Below, in pieces: positions 56,444-64,000 of a stretch of DNA of 64,000 bases. The position numbers and the translations under genes are program-made. Where the stretch lies: positions 3,425,001-3,489,000 of the forward strand of contig NZ_CP042910.1 of the NCBI RefSeq assembly GCF_008298035.1, in the 5' to 3' direction. The notes below the pieces were generated by a model, which saw only the letters and a program-made list of their open reading frames with translations, was not told the origin of the DNA and did not search any database. The first letter of the stretch is position 1. Each line of letters opens with the position of its first letter. The stretch is from Gimesia maris (GTDB lineage Bacteria > Planctomycetota > Planctomycetia > Planctomycetales > Planctomycetaceae).

Positions 56444-57784
56444 TTAGTTGCCCTGGGCTTCAATGCAGTAGAGCTCTGTGCCCGTGCGAATCAGCAGCGC
56501 CTGGTCGACGGCGGCGACGCCATAGATCGTTGGTCCCAGTTGGGGATATCCGCCTCCTGAGCCCCGCCCTGCTGGAGCGGTTTCTTTGGCTGCTGGTTTT
56601 TCCGGTTCGTCAGTGAAGAGTTCGTTAGAGGCCAGCAGTTTGAATTCGGAGCCGGGCTGGATGACATCGGTGACTCCTTTTTTCGTGAAGAAATAAATCT
56701 TGTCACCGGCGGCGAGTGGCGAACTCCAGCAGGGGCCGGACAGACGTTCTGCATAGAGCTGCTTACCGGTTCTGAGATCCAGGCAGTAGACGACACCGAC
56801 CTTATTCACGAAGTACGCACAACCTTCATAGGCGAGTGGAGTGCAGTAATAAGAGACTGCTTTTTCCGCTTTCCAGATGATTTCATAAGAGGGCTTCCCA
56901 TCTTTGGTAACCAGCTTCAGGCAACAGTTGGATTCACTGGCTTTAGCTGCATCCGGGTTACGACGATCGGTGGCGGCGCCGATTAAAACAGAGTCTTCGA
57001 AGATCGAGGCAGAAGGAATGGTATTGCCGCTGATACCAGTCAGAGTCCAGAGCAGTTCGCCTGTGAGACCCTGGTACCCTGTGACTGTTCCTTTAGCACT
57101 GACGATGATTTCGGGGGTACCGGCACGGTCGGCGATGACAGGGGATGTCCAGGCGACGCCTTCTTCACGATCAGTCTTCCAGAGATTCTTTCCCGTCTTT
57201 TTATCAAGTGACAGGAGATAGGAGGGACCATCGTGGGCAGTTAAGACAATCAGCTGACTCTTTGTCTGGGCGAGCGAATTGCCGATGCCGTGATTACTGA
57301 CAAAGGAGCCATAATCTTTCACCAGGGAACGCTGCCAGAGTGTTTCCCCGGCATGTGAGCAAGCGATGACATCGCCGCTTTCAAAGAAGGCATAGATGCC
57401 CTGCTCGTCAACAGCGGGTGTAGGAGCAGCGCGCGAGACCATGGACGAAGTCTTTTTGGTCTGGCTGGCCGGGTATTCTTTACTCCAGAGCAGTTTTCCG
57501 CTCGAAAGACCGTAGGCATGGATGAAGCATTTTTCCTGTTGTGGTCCTTCGATGGATGTCAGGAAAACACTGTCTTTCCAGACGACGGGAGAAGATTGTC
57601 CATAACCGGGCACAGTCTGCTTCCAGCGGATTCCCTGTGTGGGAGACCAGCTTAAAGGGAGGTTCGTGGCAGCAGAAATATTTGAACCCGTGCCACGAAA
57701 TCCAGTCCAGGTATCTGCAGCCTGCGTAAAGGCAGTGTTCAGCAGGACGACAAGGGATACGAACAGGGAGAGTTGATTAAACAC
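56444..57784 (-). CDS. Secreted PQQ-like beta-propeller protein
   Basis: A 446-residue protein starting at a GTG at 57784, eight bases inside the end of the Rrf2 gene, so the two are translated in tandem. A signal peptide ends near LLNTAFTQAAD. Propeller blades include WSPTQGIRWKQTVPGYG with QSSPVV, KLLWSKEYPA, YLLSLDKKTGKNLWKTDR, YQGLTGELLWTL, YCLDLRTGKQLYAERL. A Gly/Ala-rich stretch (AAKETAPAGRGSGGGY) precedes the final blade. A terminator follows. It resembles the lipoprotein at 48.3 kb. Confidence 0.87.
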   Translation of the reverse strand: MFNQLSLFVSLVVLLNTAFTQAADTWTGFRGTGSNISAATNLPLSWSPTQGIRWKQTVPGYGQSSPVVWKDSVFLTSIEGPQQEKCFIHAYGLSSGKLLWSKEYPASQTKKTSSMVSRAAPTPAVDEQGIYAFFESGDVIACSHAGETLWQRSLVKDYGSFVSNHGIGNSLAQTKSQLIVLTAHDGPSYLLSLDKKTGKNLWKTDREEGVAWTSPVIADRAGTPEIIVSAKGTVTGYQGLTGELLWTLTGISGNTIPSASIFEDSVLIGAATDRRNPDAAKASESNCCLKLVTKDGKPSYEIIWKAEKAVSYYCTPLAYEGCAYFVNKVGVVYCLDLRTGKQLYAERLSGPCWSSPLAAGDKIYFFTKKGVTDVIQPGSEFKLLASNELFTDEPEKPAAKETAPAGRGSGGGYPQLGPTIYGVAAVDQALLIRTGTELYCIEAQGN

Positions 57785-58202
57785 AATCAGGTACCTCGGT
57801 CGATGGTTGTTTTGATTTGTTGAAGATGTCCGCCAGCGATGTCTGTTCGAGGCTGGTCTCCAGCAGCGAAAAAGTATGATTCAGATGTTCGTCGAGCTGA
57901 CGGACTTCGTTGGAAGTATCGGGACGATGTTGAGAGAGCTCACGTTGAAAACCTGCTTTCACTGACTTGATGACATCCAGCAGTGAGATTTCCTGTGGAG
58001 ATGGAATCAAAGCATAGCCGCCATTCTGTCCGCGTTGCGAACGGATCAGGCCGGTTCGATTCAGTTCCAGCATGATTTTAGGAAGATAGGCATGCGGGAC
58101 CTCCGCTGCCTGGGACAGCTGGTCTCGCGTCATGTAATCGGGAAAGCGAAATGCCAGACAGGTCATGGCTCGCAGGGCATATGCTTCGGTTTGAGAAATC
58201 AT
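57777..58202 (-). CDS. Rrf2-family transcriptional regulator
   Basis: A 141-residue regulator; the ATG at 58202 gives the typical start MISQTEAYALRAMTCLAF. The winged helix follows: MTRDQLSQAAEVPHAYLPKI, MLELNRTGLIRSQRGQNGGY and ISLLDVIKSVKAGF. The region where iron-sulfur members such as IscR and NsrR carry three Cys contains none, so this one probably does not hold a cluster. It is translationally coupled to the propeller gene downstream, which is therefore a likely target or partner. Confidence 0.88.
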   Translation of the reverse strand: MISQTEAYALRAMTCLAFRFPDYMTRDQLSQAAEVPHAYLPKIMLELNRTGLIRSQRGQNGGYALIPSPQEISLLDVIKSVKAGFQRELSQHRPDTSNEVRQLDEHLNHTFSLLETSLEQTSLADIFNKSKQPSTEVPDCV

Positions 58203-58288
58203 GAAACGGACCTGTTGCTGGTTCATATTGAAAACGGATCGAATTCGAGCAGCTGTCTCGGGCTGGGAACAATTCACCGATCAGAGAT

Positions 58289-59074
58289 TTATAGGGACTG
58301 GGAAATCCTGTCAGGCGGCAGTCTGCTTGTTGATGAAGTTTCAGTTGCAGACAATTGCGACAGGAGGCTCAGGCAGTAGTCACGTCGACTGTGATCTTGC
58401 GCTTCGGTAAAAATGTGAATCAGTTTATTCAGACAGCTTGTGCATTGAATCTGCTTGAGTTCGGATTGGCTGATTTCTCTGACCGTTTGCCAGGCTTCTT
58501 CCATTAGACCTGATTGAACCAGTACATTACTCAACGCCATCCGATAGTGGCGATTGTCCGGATCAAGCGAGACGGCTTTGCGAAGTACACCGGCAATCTG
58601 TGGATAAGGATACTTCAACTTCTCCATGAAATAAGCCATGCCCAGTAAAGAGTCTCCACATTCCGGATCCTGTTTGACCGATTTTCTGAAGGCAGACAAA
58701 GCCAGGTAAGTAAAATCAGGATATCGACTAAGATAAGCAGCGATAGCCGGTAGAAGTCGATCAGGGATATCATCGCGCTGGAGCAAAATCCCAAACACAG
58801 ATCCACCCAGAGCAGTTTTTCCGATTTCCAGGTAATTTTTCGCCAGAACATACTGCCCGGAGGCAGACAGTGGAATCAGGGTGGTTGCCGTTTCAAGTGA
58901 GTGAATGGAAACATGTTGCCAGCTCAAAGAGTTTTCGATTAATCCTTTGAGTTCCCATGCTTTACCGGAATCTGGTTGTATCTCAAGCAGTTTAGCGAGC
59001 CATTCGAGAGCCTGGAATTGCAGTCCCTGTCGAAACAGGCCGATTGCTTTCTGCAGTGTGATTTGAGGATCCAT
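58289..59074 (-). CDS. TPR-like repeat protein
   Basis: A 261-residue protein; the ATG at 59074 has GGAGAA seven bases upstream. It contains several tetratricopeptide-type helix pairs: LFRQGLQFQALEWLAKLLEI, SGKAWELKGLIENSLSWQ, GQYVLAKNYLEIGKTALG and HYRMALSNVLVQSGLMEEAW, with C-x-x-C at QIQCTSCLNKL near the end. No signal peptide. Probably a protein-binding scaffold upstream of the Rrf2 gene on the same strand. Confidence 0.75.
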   Translation of the reverse strand: MDPQITLQKAIGLFRQGLQFQALEWLAKLLEIQPDSGKAWELKGLIENSLSWQHVSIHSLETATTLIPLSASGQYVLAKNYLEIGKTALGGSVFGILLQRDDIPDRLLPAIAAYLSRYPDFTYLALSAFRKSVKQDPECGDSLLGMAYFMEKLKYPYPQIAGVLRKAVSLDPDNRHYRMALSNVLVQSGLMEEAWQTVREISQSELKQIQCTSCLNKLIHIFTEAQDHSRRDYCLSLLSQLSATETSSTSRLPPDRISQSL

Positions 59075-59188
59075 CTCACATTCTCCGATAAAGAATCTGT
59101 TTGCATCTAAAAAGAGGAGAGACAAGAGCTCCCGGAAATGGGGCGTATCCAGAGCAGAGCTCTTGTCTCTTCATACGGAAAACGGCTG

Positions 59189-60847
59189 CTAATTCAGTTT
59201 GACCTGCTCAATGGTTTTGAGGTGTCCTTTACGGGATGCACCGCCGATGGCGAGCAGACCACCATTTCCGTCAGGCAGCAGTCGATGGAAAAAGCGAGGT
59301 GTGGCCAGGGTACCTGCTTTTTTCCAGTTGTTGTTTTCCTGGTCCAACTGGAACACGCCACCATCCATACCGCTGAAATACAGGTTGCCATCAATGCTCC
59401 AGGCGGTGGTACCAAAGCCATTCATGGTGCTTCCAGGAAGCTCGGGGCCTTTGGACCATTTTCCGGTTTCGGGAGAATAGACGTCGACCTCATGACTGAT
59501 ATCGCCATCAGCGTCGATACCCCCCATGGCATAGATTTTACCCTGGTGTGCAGCAGCAGAGAGTGCTCTACGCTGGAAGGGCTGTTTAATGGTTTTCCAC
59601 TGCGGTTTTTCCTGGGAGGCGTCGAGGACCAGCATGTCTTCCTGCCAGATTGACTCGTCCTCTTTTTGCATGGTCCAGCCACCGACAACGTATAAATGAT
59701 CGCCGAGGAATACCGAGTCATGGGAAGAACGACCGCTGGGCATGGATGTGACCGCTTCCCAGGCTTTCTTTTCAGCTGAAAAGCGTTCGACGGTTGGCAA
59801 TGATTCCATCACGGAATCTTCGTCTTTCTTGTTATAGGCAGAGAGTCCGCCGACGCGGTAAACGTTTTCGCCGTGTGGAGCCATCGCTAGACCCTGCAGA
59901 GGAGTTTTGATCGGCAGTGCTTCCCACTTGGTCGGCTGTTTGAGGTTTAACCGCTGGAAGTTCTGCGAGAGATTCTCTGCAGAGTGAGCGTGAGCTCGAC
60001 CGATATGTCCACTGTAAACGTACAGATAATCTCCACTGACGGCGGCACCGAAGCTGGAAATTCCTTCAGGCAGTTGAGGGTATTTACTGTCGGCAGCAGT
60101 TTCAGAAGCGTGTGCCGTTTTGTTGCTACCTGCCACAGCGACGAAAGGCAAAGTCAAAGTGGAATAGTGACGCACGCTGTCATACTTGTCCCCTTTGTGT
60201 TCTCCTTTTTTCTCTTCGACGAATTTCGCCCGGATCGAGTAAACACCTTCCACCAGTTTGAACTGGTGTTGTCCCTTGGCGTTAGTGGCAGCAGTGACGG
60301 TTGAGTCGCTGGTTTCAGGGCCGATGATTTTGAGTTCTACATCTGCCTGTGGCTTGCCTTGCCAGTTGACCTGCAGAGTCACTTCCTCTCCTTTGAGAGT
60401 AGGGACAATATCCAGCGGTAACTGCTCAGTGGTGGAGATTTTGCTCCAGACGCGCTGGCTTTTCTGGGGATAGGTTTTGGCATAATACTGAAGCAGGAAC
60501 TGGCTCTCTCCACGGGTAATGACGCCATAGGTGTGACTCAGGCCGTAAGCAGCGCGCCCTGCCCCTTTGGGTTCCGGTGTGATAAACAGAGAGTCATCGC
60601 CGGCTGTGAGGGAGTAGGTCTCCAGCTTGCCTTTCGCGTTTTTCTCCCAGACTTTAATGCCCGACAGGGGTTTGAGCAGATCCGGGTCATCCGGTTCGGC
60701 GGTTTCACCGAAATACAACTGAACTTTAGCGGCATTGTTTTTTCCTTCTACTTGCGGAAGGAGCCAGAGAAAATGCGCGGATGCCTGGTTTGTAATTGAA
60801 GCAGCCAGCAGGCAAACAAGAGCTGCAGTCCATTGAAACGTTTTCAT
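59189..60847 (-). CDS. Secreted DUF4198-kelch fusion protein
   Basis: A 552-residue exported protein with a signal peptide ending QASA before HFLWLLPQ, which starts the DUF4198-like part (about 25-235; QLYFGETAEPDDPDLL, TLKGEEVTLQVNWQGKPQAD). Such domains occur in proteins thought to help metal uptake. From about 255 onward kelch blades appear: FGAAVSGDYLYVYSGHIGRA, NVYRVGGLSAYNK, DHLYVVGGWTMQ, KIYAMGGIDADGD, SIDGNLYFSGMDGG and LLAIGGASRKG. The joined architecture suggests an envelope propeller that binds a ligand. It is followed closely by other genes of the same strand upstream. Confidence 0.8.
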   Translation of the reverse strand: MKTFQWTAALVCLLAASITNQASAHFLWLLPQVEGKNNAAKVQLYFGETAEPDDPDLLKPLSGIKVWEKNAKGKLETYSLTAGDDSLFITPEPKGAGRAAYGLSHTYGVITRGESQFLLQYYAKTYPQKSQRVWSKISTTEQLPLDIVPTLKGEEVTLQVNWQGKPQADVELKIIGPETSDSTVTAATNAKGQHQFKLVEGVYSIRAKFVEEKKGEHKGDKYDSVRHYSTLTLPFVAVAGSNKTAHASETAADSKYPQLPEGISSFGAAVSGDYLYVYSGHIGRAHAHSAENLSQNFQRLNLKQPTKWEALPIKTPLQGLAMAPHGENVYRVGGLSAYNKKDEDSVMESLPTVERFSAEKKAWEAVTSMPSGRSSHDSVFLGDHLYVVGGWTMQKEDESIWQEDMLVLDASQEKPQWKTIKQPFQRRALSAAAHQGKIYAMGGIDADGDISHEVDVYSPETGKWSKGPELPGSTMNGFGTTAWSIDGNLYFSGMDGGVFQLDQENNNWKKAGTLATPRFFHRLLPDGNGGLLAIGGASRKGHLKTIEQVKLN

Positions 60848-60884
60848 ATTGATGCTCTTTTACGATAATGTGAAGAATCAAAAG

Positions 60885-61667
60885 TTACTTTGAATCAATC
60901 TTGGAGAGTGATTCGGGAGTTGTTAAACGATGGTTTGTCAATTTGATTGAGCCGACATTTCGCCCAAAGTTTTCACCGGTTTCGACCGTCAGCATGCTGG
61001 ATGGCAGATCGAAGTTTCCGATGCGAGTGAAGGCAAATGTATTACTGCGATTGCCCGTGATAGCCCCTGATTTGGGATCGCGATAAATCACCGAAGTCGC
61101 GCGGGGCAGAACTTCATTTTCTTTTGTACGCCAGACATCCAGCGTGGAAATGGTGAACCAGGATTTGTCAGAACGACGATGGACTTCCGTCATCACGTCT
61201 CCCTGCAGGCGAAAGGAAACGTTCTTGCCATCAATGTTAACCAGTCGGCCCAGGGGGTGGTTCACTTCACCATCAGCAAATGTAGCGGGGATGGGTTCCT
61301 GCTTACGAAATTTGCGATGCCCGATGACTGAATTGAGTTTAGGCAGGCTCCACTCGGACAGCGAATTATCTTCCAGAATGAGATTCAATTTAAAATCTTT
61401 GTCTGCAGTCAGTTTGCCTGTGGTGCTTTTTCCATTGTACTGGATGAGCACATCGGCTGTGAATCCGGAAAAATCTCGCCAGGTCGCTCGCGCTTCTCGA
61501 ACCTGCTGGTAAAGCTGAGTGGCAGCCTCTTTTTTGGGATTGGAAACCAGCCTGGGTTGATCTCGGGCAGGCGACCACTGAATGGTTGCAGAAAGTGAGA
61601 GCAGGACGATCAAGCCGGCCAGGCTCCATTGTTTCAATTCACGTTTTATATTTTCACGGAATCGCAT
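60885..61667 (-). CDS. Secreted DUF3386-like protein
   Basis: A 260-residue protein; the ATG at 61667 has GGAG six bases before it. One N-terminal hydrophobic segment (WSLAGLIVLLSLSATIQ) serves as anchor or signal. The body contains QLYQQVREARATWRDFSGFT, ADVLIQYNGKSTTGKLT, VMTEVHRRSDKSWFTISTLD and LPSSMLTVETGENF, which resembles DUF3386 as I remember it. The role is unknown. It precedes the DUF4198-kelch gene by 37 bases on the same strand, so they are likely co-transcribed. Confidence 0.7.
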   Translation of the reverse strand: MRFRENIKRELKQWSLAGLIVLLSLSATIQWSPARDQPRLVSNPKKEAATQLYQQVREARATWRDFSGFTADVLIQYNGKSTTGKLTADKDFKLNLILEDNSLSEWSLPKLNSVIGHRKFRKQEPIPATFADGEVNHPLGRLVNIDGKNVSFRLQGDVMTEVHRRSDKSWFTISTLDVWRTKENEVLPRATSVIYRDPKSGAITGNRSNTFAFTRIGNFDLPSSMLTVETGENFGRNVGSIKLTNHRLTTPESLSKIDSK

Positions 61668-61787
61668 TTGATTCTCCACAGGGGTTTTATGAACGGGATG
61701 TCTGGGGTTTCATCAGCCAGTGCAATCCATACAATTCTGATATCAGTTGATAATTCAGACTGGCGAATTCAATCGATCGCGATTGAT

Positions 61788-62249
61788 TCAATTTCTCTTT
61801 TTTGCAGGATTTGATGTGAGTTCGAAAACTAAATCATTTTTTCCCTCGGCCGTGATGGTTTTCGTAAGCGTGCTGCGTCGATTATATTGCGGAGGAACTT
61901 TCACGACTTTGATCCGCTTGATTCCAGACGCCTTGAGCTTCTCGATCGCCAGTTCGTCATCAGGTGCATATCCACCATCGTCAGTCGAATCGATTTCAAT
62001 TCGATTGGTTCCTGTTACCGGGCCAAAATTCTCATCAATCGAGAAGATTCCATTGTGGATGGTGGCAGATGCCTTCGGCCCTTTATTTTCACCCTGGGGA
62101 ATGAATCGGATCACTCCTTCGGAAAGAGGATCGCCATCTAGTTTGACAATCCCGCTGACAGCAGCCCGTGAAAAATCCTGTTTCGATGCACCACAACCGG
62201 AAAGCAGAATGGACAAACAGAAAAGCAGAGTCAGAGACTTAGAAATCAC
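61788..62249 (-). CDS. Small lipoprotein with carboxypeptidase-regulatory-like fold
   Basis: A 153-residue lipoprotein from a GTG at 62249 with GGAGG six to seven bases before it; it overlaps the DUF1559 stop by 11 bases. Lipobox [12 protein letters not shown], then [20 protein letters not shown] and [38 protein letters not shown], and [17 protein letters not shown], a pattern common among planctomycete lipoproteins with a beta-sandwich fold. Coupling to DUF1559 suggests they function together. Confidence 0.83.
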   Translation of the reverse strand: MISKSLTLLFCLSILLSGCGASKQDFSRAAVSGIVKLDGDPLSEGVIRFIPQGENKGPKASATIHNGIFSIDENFGPVTGTNRIEIDSTDDGGYAPDDELAIEKLKASGIKRIKVVKVPPQYNRRSTLTKTITAEGKNDLVFELTSNPAKKRN

Positions 62250-63153
62250 CGATCACCTCCCCACCGTTACGGGTAGCCAGAGCATCCAGCAGTGTCGCAT
62301 CGATATTTTCAGAGATGAAACGGACGGAACCATCAGAAAGAGTGAACTGCACGCCCCCAACATGATCGCTACGAAAAGTTTTGAACCAGTTGCTGTCATA
62401 AATGGAATCATCAGCAACGTCTTTCGGGTTGAATCCGTACTCTGTCGTACAGACAGTTGAACCTGGGTACGGGCTGGACCAGTAAGTGAAGGAGTAACGG
62501 GATTGTCCGGTACAGTCTCCACTGCTGAATTTATAGTCAGGAAGGTTGTATGCCGTTTCACCAATCATGAGAGTATTGGTAGAGCCATCGGTGATATCAC
62601 GAAATCGAGTCTGGCCCGCCGTGCTGCCGGTGTAAACGATGGAACCGTTCAGAGCAGGTTGTGGGTCACCATAATGGACCCAGTAAGGATTGTAATCTTT
62701 GGAACCAATACAGACCGCGTAATGCCCTGGTGCTCGACCGGAATCACTGGAACAACTGGGAACCGCCCGCCGCATGGGAGAGGTTGGGCAAAGATAGAAT
62801 GGGAGAACCTGAGAAGTAACCGTCACATTATAGGGATCAGAGTTGGTCAGATTGAAGTCATAGAGATTGTAAGCGTTGGCCTGATCGATTAACGGCAAAA
62901 TTGAGACAAACAGACTGCCACCGCTTAATTCACTGTTTGCATTTGCATTGGGGAAACAGGTGTAGATGTCGTGATAGTTGTGGACAGCCAGTCCAATTTG
63001 TTTGAGATTATTTTTACATTGGCTGCGTCGGGCCGCCTCGCGTGCCTGCTGGACGGCGGGGAGGAGCAAGGCAATCAAAATAGCAATGATTGCGATGACG
63101 ACAAGAAGCTCAATCAGTGTGAAGGCGCGTTTCTTGCGATAGCGGGATAGCAT
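62239..63153 (-). CDS. DUF1559 family prepilin-leader protein
   Basis: A 304-residue protein with AGGAG before the ATG. N-terminus [20 protein letters not shown], then [20 protein letters not shown] and [20 protein letters not shown]; near the end [20 protein letters not shown]. Six or more Cys and a beta-rich exported part follow the leader. It is the first gene of a two-gene unit with the overlapping small lipoprotein. Confidence 0.93.
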   Translation of the reverse strand: MLSRYRKKRAFTLIELLVVIAIIAILIALLLPAVQQAREAARRSQCKNNLKQIGLAVHNYHDIYTCFPNANANSELSGGSLFVSILPLIDQANAYNLYDFNLTNSDPYNVTVTSQVLPFYLCPTSPMRRAVPSCSSDSGRAPGHYAVCIGSKDYNPYWVHYGDPQPALNGSIVYTGSTAGQTRFRDITDGSTNTLMIGETAYNLPDYKFSSGDCTGQSRYSFTYWSSPYPGSTVCTTEYGFNPKDVADDSIYDSNWFKTFRSDHVGGVQFTLSDGSVRFISENIDATLLDALATRNGGEVIGDF

Positions 63154-63495
63154 GGTTTCTCCTGAGGTATGTAGACATTACCAGTGTGATGAATTTGAAA
63201 GATCACCGGATCTCTCAATGCCCGTTTGGTCTGGCTGGCTGGCTACTGATGGAGAAAAACCATTTTTGCTCGCTGGCTGATTGAAATTGAAACTCAATCT
63301 CAATAATGAGATCCTATAAAGAGCCTCCCTGCCATGCAAGTTTTCCATACTCATTTTGTGGAAAATTTCAGAAATCGAGAATCAGGGGGAAGTTTGGGAA
63401 CGAATCACCACCCCCGAAGCAGAGTCGAGGCTGATGAGGATCTGTCTTCGAGTCACCTGAAAGATGTGGTTTGTAATGTGAATCACAGTAATGAC

Positions 63496-64000
63496 TTACG
63501 AGGAAGTCTGGTCAGATTGGGTCGCAATGCAGTCCAGAAACTGCTGACCGAAGTCATCACATTTTTTCTGGCCTACCCCCCAGATTTCCAGGAACTGAGG
63601 TAGTGTTTGAGGCTTGTGTCGTGCCAGTTCTCTGAGCGTGGCATCGCCGAAGACCATATACGGTTGAATCCCTTTCTCCCCGGCGATCTGCTTACGCAGT
63701 AAGCGCAGGCTTTCGAAGAGATCCTGGTCGACACCTTTCCAGTTTAGTTGGGATAAATCGTTCTTTGGAGCACGATTTGTCTCTGATTTGCTGGTCTCTG
63801 TCGTTCGCATCAGCTGCGGAGTGATTTCGCCTTTCAGCAGTTGCCTGCCGGTTTTGGTAATGCGCAGTTGCTGATACTCCGCCGTCTTTGTCAGATATCC
63901 CTGGGAGACCAGCTGGTTGATCCAATGTCGAATTGTCGCAAGGCTTTCAGTTTTAAGCAAACCGTAAGTGCTCAACTTGTCATGTCCGTTTGCCAGTACT
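63496..64000 (-). CDS. recQ: RecQ-type helicase, C-terminal part (partial)
   Basis: The frame is open through the right edge, so only 167 C-terminal residues are visible. The part near the edge, LANGHDKLSTYGLLKTES, matches the end of the RQC winged helix of RecQ, followed by IRHWINQLVSQGYLTKTAEY, a linker, and an HRDC domain (about the last 85 residues) with LFESLRLLRKQIAGEKGIQP and FGDATLRELARHKPQTLPQF, ending FLEIWGVGQKKCDDFGQQFL. It unwinds DNA in recombination and repair. Confidence 0.85.
   Translation of the reverse strand, partial: VLANGHDKLSTYGLLKTESLATIRHWINQLVSQGYLTKTAEYQQLRITKTGRQLLKGEITPQLMRTTETSKSETNRAPKNDLSQLNWKGVDQDLFESLRLLRKQIAGEKGIQPYMVFGDATLRELARHKPQTLPQFLEIWGVGQKKCDDFGQQFLDCIATQSDQTSS

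Noticed and set aside
61750-61800. Terminator near the small lipoprotein stop
   Set aside because: The T run is on the plus strand and overlaps the stop region; no plus-strand gene ends there.
1-64000. CRISPR arrays, rRNA genes, intact insertion sequences
   Set aside because: No regularly spaced repeats, rRNA-like sequence or transposase motifs were seen in the reading.

Overview
The window looks like chromosomal DNA of a marine planctomycete close to Gimesia (formerly Planctomyces maris). This is an inference from gene content: three DUF1559 proteins with prepilin-type leaders, a giant PVC-type dehydrogenase/cytochrome c fusion with a ThuA domain, DUF1080, PQQ-like propeller lipoproteins, an ECF sigma factor divergent from a Ser/Thr kinase with WD40-like and LRR repeats, and a sucrose operon with amylosucrase. 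Genes lie on both strands in short operons. No CRISPR array, intact insertion sequence or rRNA gene was seen.

Layout. 1-2.7 kb: 5' part of a DUF1559 gene running off the left edge, one hypothetical gene, then a sparse stretch with hairpins and a possible sigma-factor remnant. 2.7-9.4 kb: four secreted repeat proteins in a row on the minus strand (ankyrin lipoprotein, TPR/SH3, glycine-zipper, LRR). 9.6-14.8 kb: an ECF sigma factor divergent from a zinc-finger/kinase/propeller/LRR gene that is split by a frameshift in a T6 run. 15.0-18.0 kb: an overlapping three-gene cassette of a 50-residue membrane protein, a membrane-anchored PAPS-type sulfotransferase and an arylsulfotransferase-like protein. 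18.3-21.2 kb: a second ECF factor, an SGNH hydrolase, and the 3' half of a tRNA-Arg(UCU) followed by a terminator, a likely scar of integration. 21.4-29.2 kb: the 1,728-residue ThuA/PVC/cupredoxin/cytochrome c protein and a hybrid histidine kinase with a CarH-like cobalamin-binding module. 29.7-37.1 kb: OprB porin, esterase, SOUL protein, DUF1353, MFS transporter and type I phosphodiesterase.

37.1-45.9 kb is the most coherent module: sucrose-phosphate synthase/phosphatase, amylosucrase, and a HAD phosphatase fused to a malto-oligosyltrehalose trehalohydrolase-like GH13 enzyme form a tightly packed minus-strand operon. A good -24/-12 (sigma-54) promoter lies upstream, and a divergent sigma-54 activator gene adjoins it with candidate enhancer sites between. 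This suggests regulated synthesis and turnover of sucrose and alpha-glucan, perhaps in osmotic or carbon stress.

45.9-64 kb: SGNH hydrolase, SRPBCC protein, DUF1080, two PQQ-like propellers (one coupled to an Rrf2 regulator), a RimB-RimK fusion, GNAT, two DUF1559 genes each near small lipoproteins, TPR protein, DUF4198-kelch fusion, and the C-terminal part of recQ running off the right edge. A 98-bp repeat with 10-bp inverted arms occurs twice (29.4 and 55.9 kb) in intergenic DNA. All functions are read from motifs; no database search was possible.
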